DNA from: Juglans regia
Taxonomy: Eukaryota > Streptophyta > Magnoliopsida > Fagales > Juglandaceae
Length of the DNA: 64,000 nucleotides
Reading direction: 5' to 3'
Assembly (NCBI RefSeq): GCF_001411555.2
Contig: NC_049904.1
Location: forward strand, 34,533,534-34,597,533
Shown here: positions 1 to 12,682 of the stretch, in pieces
Position numbering within the stretch: the stretch's first letter is position 1
Layout: each line of letters opens with the position of its first letter
Notes under the pieces: generated by a model
The model's input: the letters and a program-made list of their open reading frames with translations, nothing else
Told to the model about the DNA's origin: nothing
Database searches by the model: none
Translations under genes and position numbers: made by a program

Positions 1-1790
1 TTATTTGGACGTAGATGTGTGGATTTATATTGTTCATTTGGTTTTTGTAAGAGACTGATATTTTAACGGAATATTTATTATGTAAATACTGATGAATTTT
101 TGAATTGATCGGTAAGTGCAAAATCTTATTTTGAATCATTTTAAAAGAATATTTTTTATTTAAAAAAGTATGATTTTCTACTTATGATGATTTCAATATA
201 GTTATGTTATTTGGTTTTATAAATTATAGTAAGATCTCAATCGTAAATAAGTTAGAATTTAATAGTCGAAGTTATTAAAGGGACATTGATGATTTTAGAA
301 AGTGATGATACATTTTGAGATTATGAGAATTTTAAGTTTTGAAGAATTAAAATAAGTTATTTGAGAAGCTTAGGCTTAAATATTGAAATACATATTCAAT
401 TGAAATTTACGGAAATTACGTGATTACTTTATAAGTGACGATTAATAATTGTTCGGCATTGTTGAGGAAATTTTTGAGAAAGCTAAGAAATCCAGGTAAG
501 CGGGATTCTTATGCTAGATTTGCATAAAAAGAAATGAACTGATGTTGGTTTGTAAAAATGTGCATTTTATTTTAAAAAGAAAAGGTAAAAAAAACCTCAG
601 TATATGTTTTACATTCACTCACGAGATATGTATGAAAGAGAAAAAGAAATACTTTTGACATGAATAGTGTAGACATTAGCAATATTTGACATATTTATGA
701 AATGTGCAAAAAAACGAATATGATATATGTGAATTTTTCTACATGTGATATGAAAATGATTTGGATCTATTTTTGATCAAATGGAAATGATATGAATATG
801 TTCAGCATGTAGTTTGATATGATATGGATATGAAAAACCTTTGGCATAATTATCTGTTTCGATTCTGATTCTGAACATGGTTATGATATGATGATACTTC
901 TTCACGTGATATAGTTGGTACCCACATGATATGATATGATATGAGTTCTCCCACTTTAGAAACAAAATAGTCTTTTATGTGTTCTTTCCTGTGTGCACAC
1001 TCGGGACTCCGAGATTGAAAAAATGGAAGTTTCACAATATGATACTGCATGTTTTGGCCACCGGGGATAGCACAACCCTACCACAGGGATTAAACATGAT
1101 ATATGAATATGACATAATACGATATGATACGATATAATAAGATGAAGATGTGCAGTTTTATTATGCCAAAATGGTTTTGAATATGAAAATGATTTTTGAA
1201 TATGAAAATGGTATTTGAATATGAAAATGGGGAAAAGTCACTCTGATTTCTTTTTGATAATACGTTTTGAGTTGTGTACATAAAAATGAAATGTTTTGCT
1301 CATGCATACTAAACTTTCTAAAAAGGGCTCGTATTTACATACTAGTATATGTTCTCTACTTATTGAGTTGTAGATAACTCACCTCTTAGTTTCATTATTT
1401 TTCAGATGACATTGATGACCCAACTGGGGGTCAGGAATAGAAATTGGAGCTTGACTAGATATGGATAGAAGATCTAGCACTTAAGAGTATCATTGTTAGT
1501 AGAGGGATTTAACTTGAGTATTTGAAGTACTTTATGTTGTTTGGACTTATTGAGACTTAAAGATGTATTGTTTTATTTCGTTGAGATTATTGAGAGATTG
1601 TGGAATCCCCTTTTGTTTATGTTATTTTGTAATGATAACTTATAGAGTTTGTATTATGGTTATTTGGAAAAGATGAGTATGTGTACTATTTATGAAATCC
1701 TTGGAGGTTTTAGATGTTTGGAAAGACATGTTTGTAAGTGACGGGTAGTAATTATGTGATCCTTCCAAGTACGAGTTGTTACAGATGGCC
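1..1790 (+). repeat. Probable decayed LTR-retrotransposon (LTR/flank) sequence
   Basis: No convincing coding region is visible. The stretch is AT-rich with short GATATG-type direct repeats around 780-950 and 1100-1135. It ends near 1770-1781 with a GAGTTGTTACA-type 3' terminus, which resembles the right end of many plant LTRs. The short ORFs here are low complexity. Assignment to an LTR rests only on this terminus and general texture; the left end lies outside the window or is not recognisable. Confidence 0.35.
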
Positions 1791-2536
1791 ATTTAAAGCT
1801 AGCTGCAATCTTTAATATTATTACATCTTAGATTTTGAAACGCATTGTAGCAGAGACAGTACTCCATCACGAATTATATATATTAGCTATCATGATATTA
1901 TATATTAGCTAGCTTACATGCGGAGGATATATAGCTAGCTGTGGAGCCTTTTGAGTTGTAATCTCTTAGTTAATATATAGTACTTGTAATTGTATAGATC
2001 AACACATGAGCTTGTAAACAATTTGTTTAAAATTAATTAATACAAAACCGATAGGAATTGAAACAATAATATAATTTTGCTGCGTGTATGCATATATAAG
2101 TAAACAAACTTACAATTTGCAGCAATACATACATACATACATATATATATTTTAATAAGGAGAACAAAACCTCCAGACTTTATTGAAAGAAAACCTAGTG
2201 GAGGAAAACCGTGGTTACAAGAATTCTAAAATGCAAAGGAAGACCACCATTACACTCAAATTAAGCACGTACGTACATGATCACTTTGAACCAGAATGAA
2301 GATTATCCAAGCTTGTCCACAATGCCCATCATTAATTCACATATTTAAAAAGTGGTATAAATTGAATTGAAATTGATCAAGATGATGTAGTAAATATTGC
2401 AATTCTAGGTTGTTTACCTGTGAAGCTGGTAGCTGCAGTACTGTTAATGCGATCAACTGCCTGCTAAAAACTACCTCTTTGTCGTTTTGAATTTCGTAGA
2501 AATTTTATCTTGGTGGTACGTACCATGCACCGCCAG
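1791..2536. other. Intergenic region downstream of the GT47 gene
   Basis: AT-rich intergenic DNA that contains the 3' flank and probable 3' UTR of the minus-strand glycosyltransferase. I see short ATATAT and CATA runs near 2120-2150 and no gene. Confidence 0.5.
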
Positions 2537-4606
2537 TCACAACACATCGGCATCATTAGGGACACGAACATTCAGTCTTCTAAGCCAGACAGAATGGAGG
2601 ATCATGTGGAAGACATCAAATCGCTTAGGTGGAGACTGAACCATAAAATGCCTCCTTACCTGTACCACCCTCCTTTGCATTCTTATATACTGCCTTGGAG
2701 AAATCGCCATTAGGATTTTCTTCAGGTTTGGAACATCCTTAACCGGAATCTCGACAGAGAAGGTCTTCCAATTCAAAACATCACTAAACGGCGGAACATA
2801 ATGGTCTGAAATCAGAACTGGAACACAACCTCCGTAAATGGCCTCCACAACTCTTGGGCTTGCAACTTCGTAGCCACTGGGGCATAAGCAATACTTACTT
2901 TTTCTCATCATGTCAATGTAGGAGATGCCTTTTGGAAGGTACTTGTGCACTCTTATATCTTCATCTTTGTTTTCCCAGTGCTCAAAAACGACTGGTCTAA
3001 CGGGACCATGGAGACCTCCAGCAAAGAAAGCCAAGATTGGCCGACGAGATGGGGATGGCCCGCCGATAAATCCTTTTAACGAACCAGTTCGGAGATTGAT
3101 CTCTGGGAAGGACACGTCCTTGGTGGGGTTGAAACCCTCTGACGTGTTAGCATTGCAAAGAACTCTAATTGAGTTTTTGAGGAGATAAGGACTGGAACGG
3201 GAAGTTTCTGGCCCCTGAACGTCCCAAAGATCGATCGAACGATCGAGTATATATCATTAAACCGTCCGAATCACAAGAATTAAAATATGAATTGATATAT
3301 ATTAGCTAGGCTTCTATCATTTGCATGCATGCACTTACCCAATCATGGCAGGAAAGCATAAAATGATCAGATGCTAGGCTTCGATTCCAATATGGGTGCT
3401 TTCCTGCTATTAGATTGATATAATCTGCAACAGTCTGCTTAATGGGACCAAAGTTGTAAGAGTCAGGCACATATACAAATCGGACCATCATTACCACACT
3501 GAAAGGGAGGAAAAACAAATGTGCTTTCTCAGGATCTCGGGTTCTGAACTGCTCATTCATTTCAATCCCATGGATGAAATTTCCTTCTGTAGAGTATATG
3601 CTCCTGCAAGGACCGTTATGAAACAATGGGGGTTGCCCTTCTTCATACACAAATATTTTTAGTTGCTTTTCCATTTCCACGTAGCTCCTGTGTACGTACG
3701 TACGTATAGTGTTATATTATATATATATATATATATATATATGTACGTACTATCTAGCAGGACCATTAATTATTCATGACACAGAAATTATATATATTAA
3801 AGATGAAACCTAGCTAGCTAGCTAATTAATTACCTGTAAAAGGCTTTGGCATTCCTGTACATCGGACCGTCCGGGACGTAGTCAGGATCTATTAATATTT
3901 GAGTTTGGTTTCCATGTTTAGCTTCCTTGATTGCAGCTCGAGCTCTTCTAAGACCGGCTTCAATTCTATCTAAACCGGTCGCATTATGAGATTTATTCGT
4001 TGAAGCGGAAACATTAATAGTAGCTGGCCCACTCACGGAATCATTCATCATCATGTACACATTTAATTCCTTAGGACCACCATTAATCTGTTATTAATCC
4101 AAATATTCATGGTTAAATTAACTCACTAAGAAATAAATTTGTAAAAAAAAAAAATAATTAAAAACTTGTCCAAAATAACAAATCATTTCTTTACAAATTA
4201 ATTATTAACCCAAAAATATAATGTATCATGTGGACCTACGTACGTACTCATGATGATCAGATGATCGAAGGCCGAGATCCGTACTACAAAGTCCTCCAAT
4301 ATTATTCTATTTACTACTAATTAAATTACTTAGTCATGTAAAGGCAATATTAATTAATTAATTAATTAATATACCTTAATTAATTGGTACAAACTAACGT
4401 ATTAGCTAGCTATGATCTAGAACTACTACGTACGTCAATATTATATATGGTGGCTCTTGCGGAAAGCAAAGTGATGATGATCTAAACGCATTTAATTTCC
4501 ATGCATGCATATTGATCGATGCAGACAAGTTTCACCTTAAAATTACATAAATGATTAGCTTTCCCGAAAGTACAAACTCCCGTCAAAAGGAGAAAAACAT
4601 CAAGAA

Positions 4607-4639
<33 letters not shown>

Positions 4640-5729
4640 ATAATCAAAATAATTGGCGCTGTATCTTCTTTTCATAAAATTAAGAATAAAGCTTTGCGAT
4701 GGTGCCTATATGCTGTACATATAACAATATTGATATTACAATATTGCAAAAACTAAAGGAATAAAACTGAAGGTGGAAGATGAAAAATATTATAATCTGC
4801 TCAGTATATTACTGCTAAAAATCAATTTCTTAAAGAAATAAAATCAAGCTGGCCTTTTTTGAAATTTAGACTGAATTGAGATCAATTCAGTTCAATCTAA
4901 TTTTAAACTGAGTCCAACATTTAAATACTCAACTCTCAAATCACTAAACTCATCTCAATTCAAAATATTTTTACACACAAGACCTACAATCTTTATTAAT
5001 ATATTCAACACATTTTTACACGCATGACACATGACAATCTTTTTTAACTTTTCATAAATACATCTAAACTTATTTTAACATCTAAATTTATTTTAAGTGG
5101 ATCCTACAAAACATAATTTATCACCATCTCAACTCACTACTATTCATAGAGAACTCAATTCATCTCATTTGAATTCAACTCAAAATCCAAACGGGACAAT
5201 CTTCCTTTTTTTTTTTTTAAGAAATAGAATTAGAAGAAGAAGAAGAAATTGCATGCAAGAATAAACCAGGCAAACAAACCAGACTAAAAAGAGGGTTCTA
5301 ACTACATGTTCTCCACTTTACTTGTACCTGTATAGCAGCTTCTATATCGTGTGGAGGAGTAGACGACCGATTTAGCAGAGAATCATTGGAGATAGCTTCT
5401 TCCATATTGAGAACTTGTGCCACACCCACTTGTGACAGAAAATCCAAACGCTTTCCGCTCTCTTTTACTGATGAAACAGGGGAAGAAGAAGAAGAAGAAG
5501 AATTAGTAGTAGGGAGAGTACTACTAGTAGAGCTCCATAGCCAGGGGTACTTGGATATAAATAAAACCCTATTGGAGGTTAATGGACCCAATATTACAGA
5601 AACAAACCCAGATACCACTATCAATGGCACCACCATAAACAACAAAAGTTGGACAGAAGATATTGATGATGAACCACAAAACCTACACCACTTTTTGCTA
5701 CCTCCCCCCATATCTACTACTTTCGTCAT
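2537..5729 (-). CDS. GT47 exostosin-family glycosyltransferase (At5g03795-like), 4 exons
   Basis: Exons in transcript order are 5729-5328, 4087-3834, 3687-3339 and 3214-2537. They join in phase with GT-AG splice sites to give about 560 residues, close to plant GT47 proteins of roughly 500 residues. Residues 27-47 form one hydrophobic segment after a short basic N-terminus, a type II Golgi anchor. The exostosin domain begins around KIFVYEEG. It contains HGIE, the DPEKAHLFFLPFS block, HPYWNRS, a CHDWGPE motif created by the exon 3/4 junction, FFAGG, and the CLCPSGYE...SPRVVEAIYGGCVPV donor-binding signature. The family transfers sugars onto cell-wall or glycoprotein glycans in the Golgi; donor and acceptor cannot be deduced here. 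An internal Met at residue 7 is an alternative start. The gene lies next to an EMB175-type PPR gene in the same orientation. Confidence 0.9.
3716..3742. repeat. (AT)n microsatellite in the GT47 gene intron 2
   Basis: About 26 bp of alternating AT between exons 2 and 3, followed by GTACGTAC words. Confidence 0.8.
4606..4637. repeat. (AAT)n microsatellite in the GT47 gene intron 1
   Basis: About ten AAT/TAA units in the first intron. Confidence 0.8.
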
Positions 5730-7688
5730 TCTGAGAGCTCTACAAAAGCTAGCTGCTTATCATTCCGGCCCTTTACGAAAGCAGAAGATTGGAATCGGGG
5801 CTTAGGAAGGTCATGGACATATGTTTTTCTGAGCAGGAGGCAAGTGACCATTTGGTAATAAGTCATAGATGGCTGGCCCCTCACAACAAGCGTCCGCTTG
5901 TTTTGTCCTCTACTTCTGAGCTCCTCATGCAATCTTTTGTATTGCCTATTCAGCCCTCGATCCTCACCGTCACCTAGGACTACTGCACCTTAATTTTGAA
6001 TGCTGGCTTTGGGGCCTCGCAAAAAATAATATTGCTAGCTAGTTGTACATATATAAGAGATCACGAACTCGCTTTCTACGGCCAGTTCAATGGTGGGTAT
6101 CACCCTCAAGCTAGCAGTACTTGAGCAGAGTACGTTCAAACTGTTCTTCTTTTTCTTTTTTACTGTCGAGCGAAATTTTTTTGTTTGATAAAAACATTTG
6201 GTCCGATGCACAGCAGCACCAGAAATTCCATACAAAAGAATAAAAAAAAATTCCCGACTCCTTTTAATTCTTTGTTAAGGCTAATTATATATCCATGATT
6301 GCATCAGTCGTAAATTCCTGCCAATCTATATATTTTTGTTGCAACTGGTCCTTAATTTGTCGTATTAATTTGTCACATAAGAACAAAATTAATGACTCGA
6401 GGCTTATATATATATAATAATCCATGGATGATGGAGAGCCACAGGAACCATGCATGCATGCATGCTCTTACATGAGGTGTTGTTCCAATATTATTGGATT
6501 AAATAAGCAACAATGACTGGCCTCCAAACCAAAAGGGCGTAGTCGTCTTTTCATATGAATTGTTTCTTTGGCTAATATGTACGTAGTAGCTGTTGGGCTT
6601 TGATTTGTGCATGGCGTGCGCGCGGTACCACTCATTTACTGATCTCATTTACTGATCAGCATGATTCAGCAACGAACGAGCGACAGAACAAAGTCTTTAT
6701 AACAAAAAAAAAAAAAAAAAAAAAAGAAGTCAAGCTCTTCCAATATTATCCCCTAGCTAAGCTAAGCTAAGCTAGTTTCCTATTATAATATATCAGATTT
6801 TTCCTTCTAATTTTCCCACATTAATTTCTGTATATATAATACCATGAATTAATGCATATAAAAGTTTAAAGATTTCTTTCTTCTTGATCTTCTTCTTCTT
6901 TTTATTTGTTAAGCACTGGGTTTCGAGAACCTATTAATCTCGCCCTGGCTAGAATATATATACATATATATATATATATAATATATACATATATATATAA
7001 TATATACATATATATATATATAATATATACATATATATATAGCCAATATTATAGCTAGGCTTTGGACAAAAAGAGTTGCAACTTGCAAACCAAGTGGTCC
7101 TTATTCCTTAAAATACCACATGCATATTCAACAAATGAAATTAGCTAGCATGCATGCATGCCATCGAAGATATATCATGAAGTTAACTGAAACGGCATCT
7201 TGAATGGACGTCCCACAGTCGGCAGCATCCTGAGTTACGAAACAAAACAAAACAAATTCACGAGAGTGGCATATATATATATCTTATATGTAATAAGAGT
7301 CAATAAGCAGCTGTCGTCCATCATTTCTTCCGATTTTATCCTTTATCATTTATATATTTTACCTTCTTGCTCTGTCTGTCGTCGGTTTTTAATTTTGGGT
7401 TTTGCCGAATTATTTTCGTTGTTATCCAGTTCTGAGTACCTAAACATTTATTTCCCATTTTGTCCTCTTATTTTCCTCATTGTTTCGCCTCTCCTATGTT
7501 CTAGATTTCGTCTTTCTGCCGAATTATTTTACAATTCTTATCCTATTGTACAAAAATATCGTTCTTGTCAGATTTTTACTTCCTGAAGTTTCCCACCGCT
7601 TGCGTTTTACTATGCAAAAGTCAATTATTCTTGGGACAAAAATCAGATTCTCTTCGTATAACTGTATTTTTTCTTAATATTAACATTC
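5730..7688. other. Intergenic region upstream of the GT47 gene
   Basis: Promoter side of the glycosyltransferase gene, then AT-rich DNA with GCTAGC, ATGCATGC and AATTAATT runs. A poly(A) tract lies at 6703-6725 and an AT compound repeat at 6957-7043. The 128-codon ORF at 7200-7586 looks like chance: it is rich in I, L, F, Y and S, has no recognisable domain, and lies in a T-rich stretch that repeats CCGAATTATTTT. Confidence 0.5.
6950..7043. repeat. Compound (AT)n microsatellite with a repeated ACATATATA unit
   Basis: Alternating TA runs are broken several times by a TAATATATACATATATA unit, giving a short higher-order tandem array rather than a plain dinucleotide repeat. Confidence 0.8.
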
Positions 7689-7693
7689 TTATT
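7689..7693. repeat. Target-site duplication TTATT, left copy
   Basis: Five bases directly before the left LTR, identical to the five bases after the right LTR at 12678-12682. Confidence 0.9.
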
Positions 7694-8041
7694 TGATAGA
7701 ATTAATGAATTTGCATTTCATTCATATTTCGAACTGTTTACAGAGACTCCTTTAAGTAGGAGAAATGAAGGATAGTTTGGACAATTTATCAAGCACATGG
7801 AGTGCGTGCTACCTAGAGCTTTTTGCAGAATATTGTTGTAACCGTAAGAAGCCAATTTACAACAGAATAACAAGAAAATAACAGAGAACAATCAGATGAG
7901 AATCAGCAATTTTTCTGGAAGCTTCTGGAAGAATCTTTGTGCTGAGATGGAGTAGATGATACGGGTGCTGCTGAGGTGGTTGCTATGGAATGTTGCTTCG
8001 AAGAGGTGAGGTGTGATCGTGGGTTGGCTGAGCTGCTAATA
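7694..8041 (-). repeat. 3' LTR of the copia element
   Basis: 348 bp, reading TATTAG...CTATCA on the element strand. It matches the other LTR except for two transitions, at about 7954 and 7984. The polyprotein reading frame runs into this LTR and stops at 7903. Confidence 0.95.
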
Positions 8042-11000
8042 CCCTCCCGCGAGTCCATAATGGGAACCATTGTGAGACTTGATCGTAATTGAAGGAACCG
8101 AGATGATTGCAGGGGCTTGGTAAATATGTCAGCAACTTGATCTCGAGAGGCAGTGAAGGCAACTTGTAGAGACTTTGAAGTGACACGGTCACGCACAAAG
8201 TGGAAATCAATTTCCATATGTTTTGTGCGTGAGTGAAGAACATGGTTTGCTGCAAGATAAGTGGCCCCCAAATTGTCACACCAGAGGGTAGGGGGCTGAG
8301 AGAGAAACATACCAAGTTCTTTAAGTAGGGACTGGAGCCAAAGTAGTTTAGCAGTGGTGTTTGCTAGTGCTTTGTACTCGGCTTCTGTACTGGATCTTGC
8401 AACAGTGGGCTGCTTCTTGGAACTCCAGGAAATTAGATTTGAACCAAGGAACACACAAAAACCTCCAGTGGAGCGACGGTCATCAGGGCATCCTGCCCAA
8501 TCCGCGTCTGAAAAGGCATGAAGTTTATAGGAAGGGGAAGGACGAATGAGGAGACCAAAGTGAGCTGTGGACTTGAGATATCTGAGTATCCGCTTGACCG
8601 CTTGCCAGTGAGGTAATTTTGGAGAGTGCATGAACTGACAAATTTTATTGACAGCAAATGCAATGTCGGGTCGGGTAAGAGACAGATATTGGAGACTCCC
8701 TACTGTACTACGATAGAGGGTGGGATCAGAAAAGTCAGGACCATCCGTGAGTGAGAGGCGGGCAGAGGAGGCCATGGGGGGGTGGACAGGGTTGGCGAGG
8801 TCCATTTTTGTCCGTTTGAGCAGATCACAAACATATTTGGTTTGCGATAGGTGTAAACCGTGCGATAGATGGTGAATCTCAAGTCCTAGAAAAAATCGTA
8901 GAGGTCCAAGGTCCTTTACTGGAAAGAAAGAGTTGAGAGAGTGTAACACTTTGTTGATAGCATCCATACTAGAACCAGTAAGAATAATATCATCAACGTA
9001 CACTAAGAAAAAAAGAGTGATTGAGGTATGTTTATACAAAAATAACGAGGGATCAGACAGAGATTGTGTGAAGCCAAACTCAAGAAGCTTGGTACTCAAC
9101 TTGGAGAACCAAGCGCGTGGCGCTTGTTTAAGGCCATAAATGGCCTTATTCAAGCGACAGACATGGGTTGGGTACTCGGGATGGATAAATCCAATGGGTT
9201 GGCTCATGAACACTTGTTCTTGGAGATCCCCATGCAGGAAGGCATTGTTAATGTCTACCTGCCGTAGGGACCATCCTTCGGTGACAGCAATGGAAAGTAT
9301 AGTACGAATTGTGGTTGGTTTCACAACAGGACTAAAAGTTTCAGAGAAATCGATACCTGCCTGTTGATGAAATCATTTTGCAACGAGACGAGCCTTGTGT
9401 CTGTCGATGGTGCCGTCCGAACGTCTTTTGGTGCGAAAGACCCATTTGCACCCTACCAGATTGTTGACTCCTGAAGAAGGAACGAGGGTCCACGTGTTTG
9501 TGTTCATCAGTGCTTGGAATTCCTCTGCCATGGCTGACCTCCAGACTTGATGTTTTGAGGCTTCGGTGAAGGTGAGGGGATCATCGGAGATAGGGGAAGA
9601 TAGTGTGAGAAAGCTCTTGGGGGGAGGCCAGAGAATAGTGTCGTCGGTGAAAATTTTGGGACGGAGAGACTGAGTTTTTGATCGAGTGATGATTTGGTTT
9701 GGGGGGTGAGAGGTAGCGGATGGGGGAGATGGCAAGGAAGGTTCGAGAGGCACAGCAGATGTTTGAGAGTGCGAGGATGAGTTCTGAAGAGAATCCGAGA
9801 GAGAGGGAGTATCGGGTTGGGTAGATGAGGTGGATGGGCTTTGAGGCGTGATTGGGTCAAGTATTGGGATGTGTGAGATTGTTGGAGATTGAGGAGAGGA
9901 AGGCGACTGTGGGACGTCGGCCGAAGAGGAAAGGTGAATAGGTAAGGATGTGGTGGGCTGGGCTTGGGTATTTTGAGATGATGCAAAGGTTGCGGTAGGC
10001 TGGGTGGGGCATGGGCCAAGAAGAGAGGGAAGTGACGTTGAAGATGGGTTTGAGGCCAAGATGATGGGTTGTTGAAAGGGAAATAAGGTTTCATCAAAAA
10101 CAACATCTCGTGATATGAAGAGACGTCCGGTAGGGAGATGTAAACAGCGGTAGCCATGGTGGGAATCACTGTATCCAATAAAAAGACACTGTGAGGAACG
10201 AAGATCCAGTTTGTGTCTATTATACGGACGTAAGTGAGGCCAACAAGCAGTTCCAAAGACTTTGAGAAAGGTGTAATTTGGGGCTTTGGAAAATAATTTT
10301 TCAAACGGACTGAGGTGTTGAAGTAAGGGAGTGGGAAGACGATTTATTAAATATATGGCAGTGTGGAAAGAATCAGCCCAAAATTGTTGAGGGAGTGAGG
10401 CATGTGCCATGAGAGCTAAGCCGATTTCGACAATGTGCCGATGTTTACGCTCTACGGCACCATTTTGTTGGTGAGTATGAGGGCAAGAAATGCGATGCGA
10501 AATTCCTTTTGATTTAAGAAGCTGATTAAGAGGTCGAAATTCACCTCCCCAATCACTTTGGATGGATTTTATTTTGGAATTAAAAAGTAATTCAACAGAT
10601 TTTTGGAAATTAATGAAAACTGAGACGACATCAGATTTTTGAATTAGAGGAAACCACCAAGTAAAGCGGGTGTAATCATCTAAAAAGGCAACATAATAAC
10701 GATAGCCTTCACGTGAAAGAACAGGGGCAGGACCCCATACATCAGTGTAAAGTAATTCTAAGGGCTTGGAAGCCCGTTTATGAAAGGAAACAAACGGTAA
10801 TTGATGACTTTTTGCTTGGCAGCACGCTGAACATGGAGAATTGAAGTCTTGAGTGGAAACAGGAAGGGAATGGTCAGACAAAACGCGCTGCACAACTTGA
10901 AGAGATGGATGCCCAAGTCTGGAGTGCCACCGAGAGGTAGAGGTGCGCTCACCAACAAGAGCTTGAGGAGATGAAGTGGCTGGGAATGAGTATAATCCAT

Positions 11001-12297
11001 CATGCATGGGGCCACGAAGGAGAGGGGTCCCCATTTTGGAATCCTTCACAATAAAATGAGAAGTATGAAACTCAAAATAGACGTTATTGTCAGCACAAAA
11101 TTGCCTTACAGAAACCAAGTTTTTGGTTATGTGAGGAACATGTAAGATGCGTTTGAGATAAAAGGAACGAGAAGCAGAGTTCAAAAGAGAATCACCAATG
11201 TTGGAGATAGGTAAAGCAGTGCCATCACCGACACGAATTTGATCAGATCCATTGTAGGGGACAGAGTTGAGGTTCAGGTGAGAGAGATCTGAGGTGAGAT
11301 GATTTGTGGCAGCAGTGTCTGGGTACCAGTTGTTGTCTGAGGTGAGGTCGGATGAGGTGTAATTGGCGGTGAGGGACCTGGGTGGGCCATTTTCATAGGC
11401 ATGGTCGTAGCGATAGTAACATCTGAGTGCAAGGTGACCAACCTTGCCACAGACTTGGCAAGTGGGCTTGGAGTGAGGTAATGGAGATGAATTTGGAGTT
11501 GCTGCAGTGGGAAAGAAATTCGGAGGGGAAGAGTGGGGAGTTCGACCTCTGCCACGACCGCGATAATTACCCCGGTAAGTTCCCCGAGTATTACCGCGAC
11601 CATGTGAGGGATTTGTGGAGGTGAAATTTGCAGTTAAGTCAGTGGAATGAGCAAGACGACTCTCGTGGGTGAGAAGAAGACTGAAAAGTTCTTCAGAGGA
11701 TATGGGTTCGACTCGAGCAGTAATGGATGTAACCAGAGCATCAAAATCACTGTTTAGACCAGCTAGGAGATAGGAAATAAACTCGGCAGAGGATGGAAGA
11801 GTGCCAGCGGCAGCCATGGTGTCTGAGAGATGCTTAACTTTTCGGAAGTATTCAGAAACAGAGGAGGAACCTTTTGATACAGTGGCAAGTTGATATCGAA
11901 GCTGAATGATCCGAGCATGAGATTGGGAAGTAAAAAGTTTTTCCAAGGCATTCCATACTTGATACGCAGTGGTGTAGCCGACGACTTGGGCAATAAGATT
12001 TTCGGAGAGGGAAGAGATGATGGCACTAAGAATAAGTTGGTCCGTGTGAGACCATTCGATGTATTCTGGATTAATGGTGGTGGAATTAGGAAGAAAGTGC
12101 GGAGGAGGAGGGTTGGAGCCATCGACAAAGTGAAACAGACGCTGGCCTCTCAGATATGGAACCATCTGAGCTCGCCAGAGGAGGAAGTTTTCATTGTTTA
12201 ATTTTACGGAGACAAGATGAGAAAGGTGGGGAAGGGATGAAGAGGGAGGGGAAGAAGATAGTGGGTTGAAAGGTTTTTCCGGAGTAGCTTCAGCCAT
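7903..12297 (-). pseudogene. Copia Gag-Pol polyprotein, interrupted by one in-frame TGA
   Basis: One frame runs from ATG at 12297 to a stop at 7903 but is cut by a TGA at 9373-9375, early in reverse transcriptase. Order seen: Gag with an LLWRAQM block; RGRGRG-type basic stretch; zinc knuckle CX2CX4HX4C near residue 280; protease with a DTAAT active site near residue 327; pre-integrase zinc-finger region with GHPS and CSACCQAK; integrase with D (YTDVWG), D (QSDWGG) and E (NGAVERKH); reverse transcriptase with AFLHGDL and the YVDD catalytic pair; RNase H with SDADWAG, STEAEY and WCDN. No other stop or frameshift was seen. The last 46 or so codons lie in the 3' LTR. The copy is probably unable to make full-length Pol unless the stop is read through. 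Confidence 0.93.
8042..8050 (-). other. Polypurine tract of the copia element
   Basis: GCGGGAGGG on the element strand, directly before the 3' LTR, the expected place for the plus-strand primer. It lies inside the polyprotein reading frame. Confidence 0.85.
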
Positions 12298-12315
12298 GGA
12301 GACGTTTGTCTATTT

Positions 12316-12329
12316 TGGCTCTGATGCCA
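12316..12329 (-). other. tRNA-iMet primer-binding site of the copia element
   Basis: On the element strand it reads TGGCATCAGAGCC, one base from the TGGTATCAGAGC core used by plant copia elements to prime minus-strand synthesis from initiator Met tRNA. It directly abuts the 5' LTR. Confidence 0.9.
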
Positions 12330-12677
12330 TGATAGAATTAATGAATTTGCATTTCATTCATATTTCGAACTGTTTACAGAGACTCCTTTAAGTAGGAGAA
12401 ATGAAGGATAGTTTGGACAATTTATCAAGCACATGGAGTGCGTGCTACCTAGAGCTTTTTGCAGAATATTGTTGTAACCGTAAGAAGCCAATTTACAACA
12501 GAATAACAAGAAAATAACAGAGAACAATCAGATGAGAATCAGCAATTTTTCTGGAAGCTTCTGGAAGAATCTTTGTGCTGAGATGGAGTGGATGATACGG
12601 GTGCTGCTGAGGTGGTTGCTGTGGAATGTTGCTTCGAAGAGGTGAGGTGTGATCGTGGGTTGGCTGAGCTGCTAATA
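12330..12677 (-). repeat. 5' LTR of the copia element
   Basis: 348 bp, the same length as its partner. It is bounded inside by the primer-binding site and outside by TTATT. It should carry the element promoter; I could not define a TATA box with confidence. Confidence 0.95.
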
Positions 12678-12682
12678 TTATT
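12678..12682. repeat. Target-site duplication TTATT, right copy
   Basis: Five bases directly after the right LTR, matching 7689-7693. Confidence 0.9.

Larger units (their letters stand above)
7694..12677 (-). mobile_element. Complete Ty1/copia LTR retrotransposon
   Basis: Element of 4,984 bp coded on the minus strand. It is bounded by two 348-bp LTRs (7694-8041 and 12330-12677) and flanked by an identical TTATT target-site duplication at 7689-7693 and 12678-12682. Behind the 5' LTR is a primer-binding site matching initiator-Met tRNA; before the 3' LTR is a polypurine tract. The pol order protease, integrase, reverse transcriptase, RNase H is diagnostic of copia. The two LTRs differ at two positions that I can see, so the insertion is recent. 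There is no envelope-like ORF. The domains look like the RE1 group of plant copia elements, but I did not test the lineage. A single in-frame stop interrupts the polyprotein. Confidence 0.97.

Noticed and set aside
7200..7586. 128-codon plus-strand ORF
   Set aside because: T-rich stretch with biased I/L/F/S/Y composition, no domain, splice or promoter support.
9507..10304. 265-codon minus-strand ORF
   Set aside because: It is an overlapping frame of the copia Pol coding region; proline, leucine and serine bias comes from the real frame.
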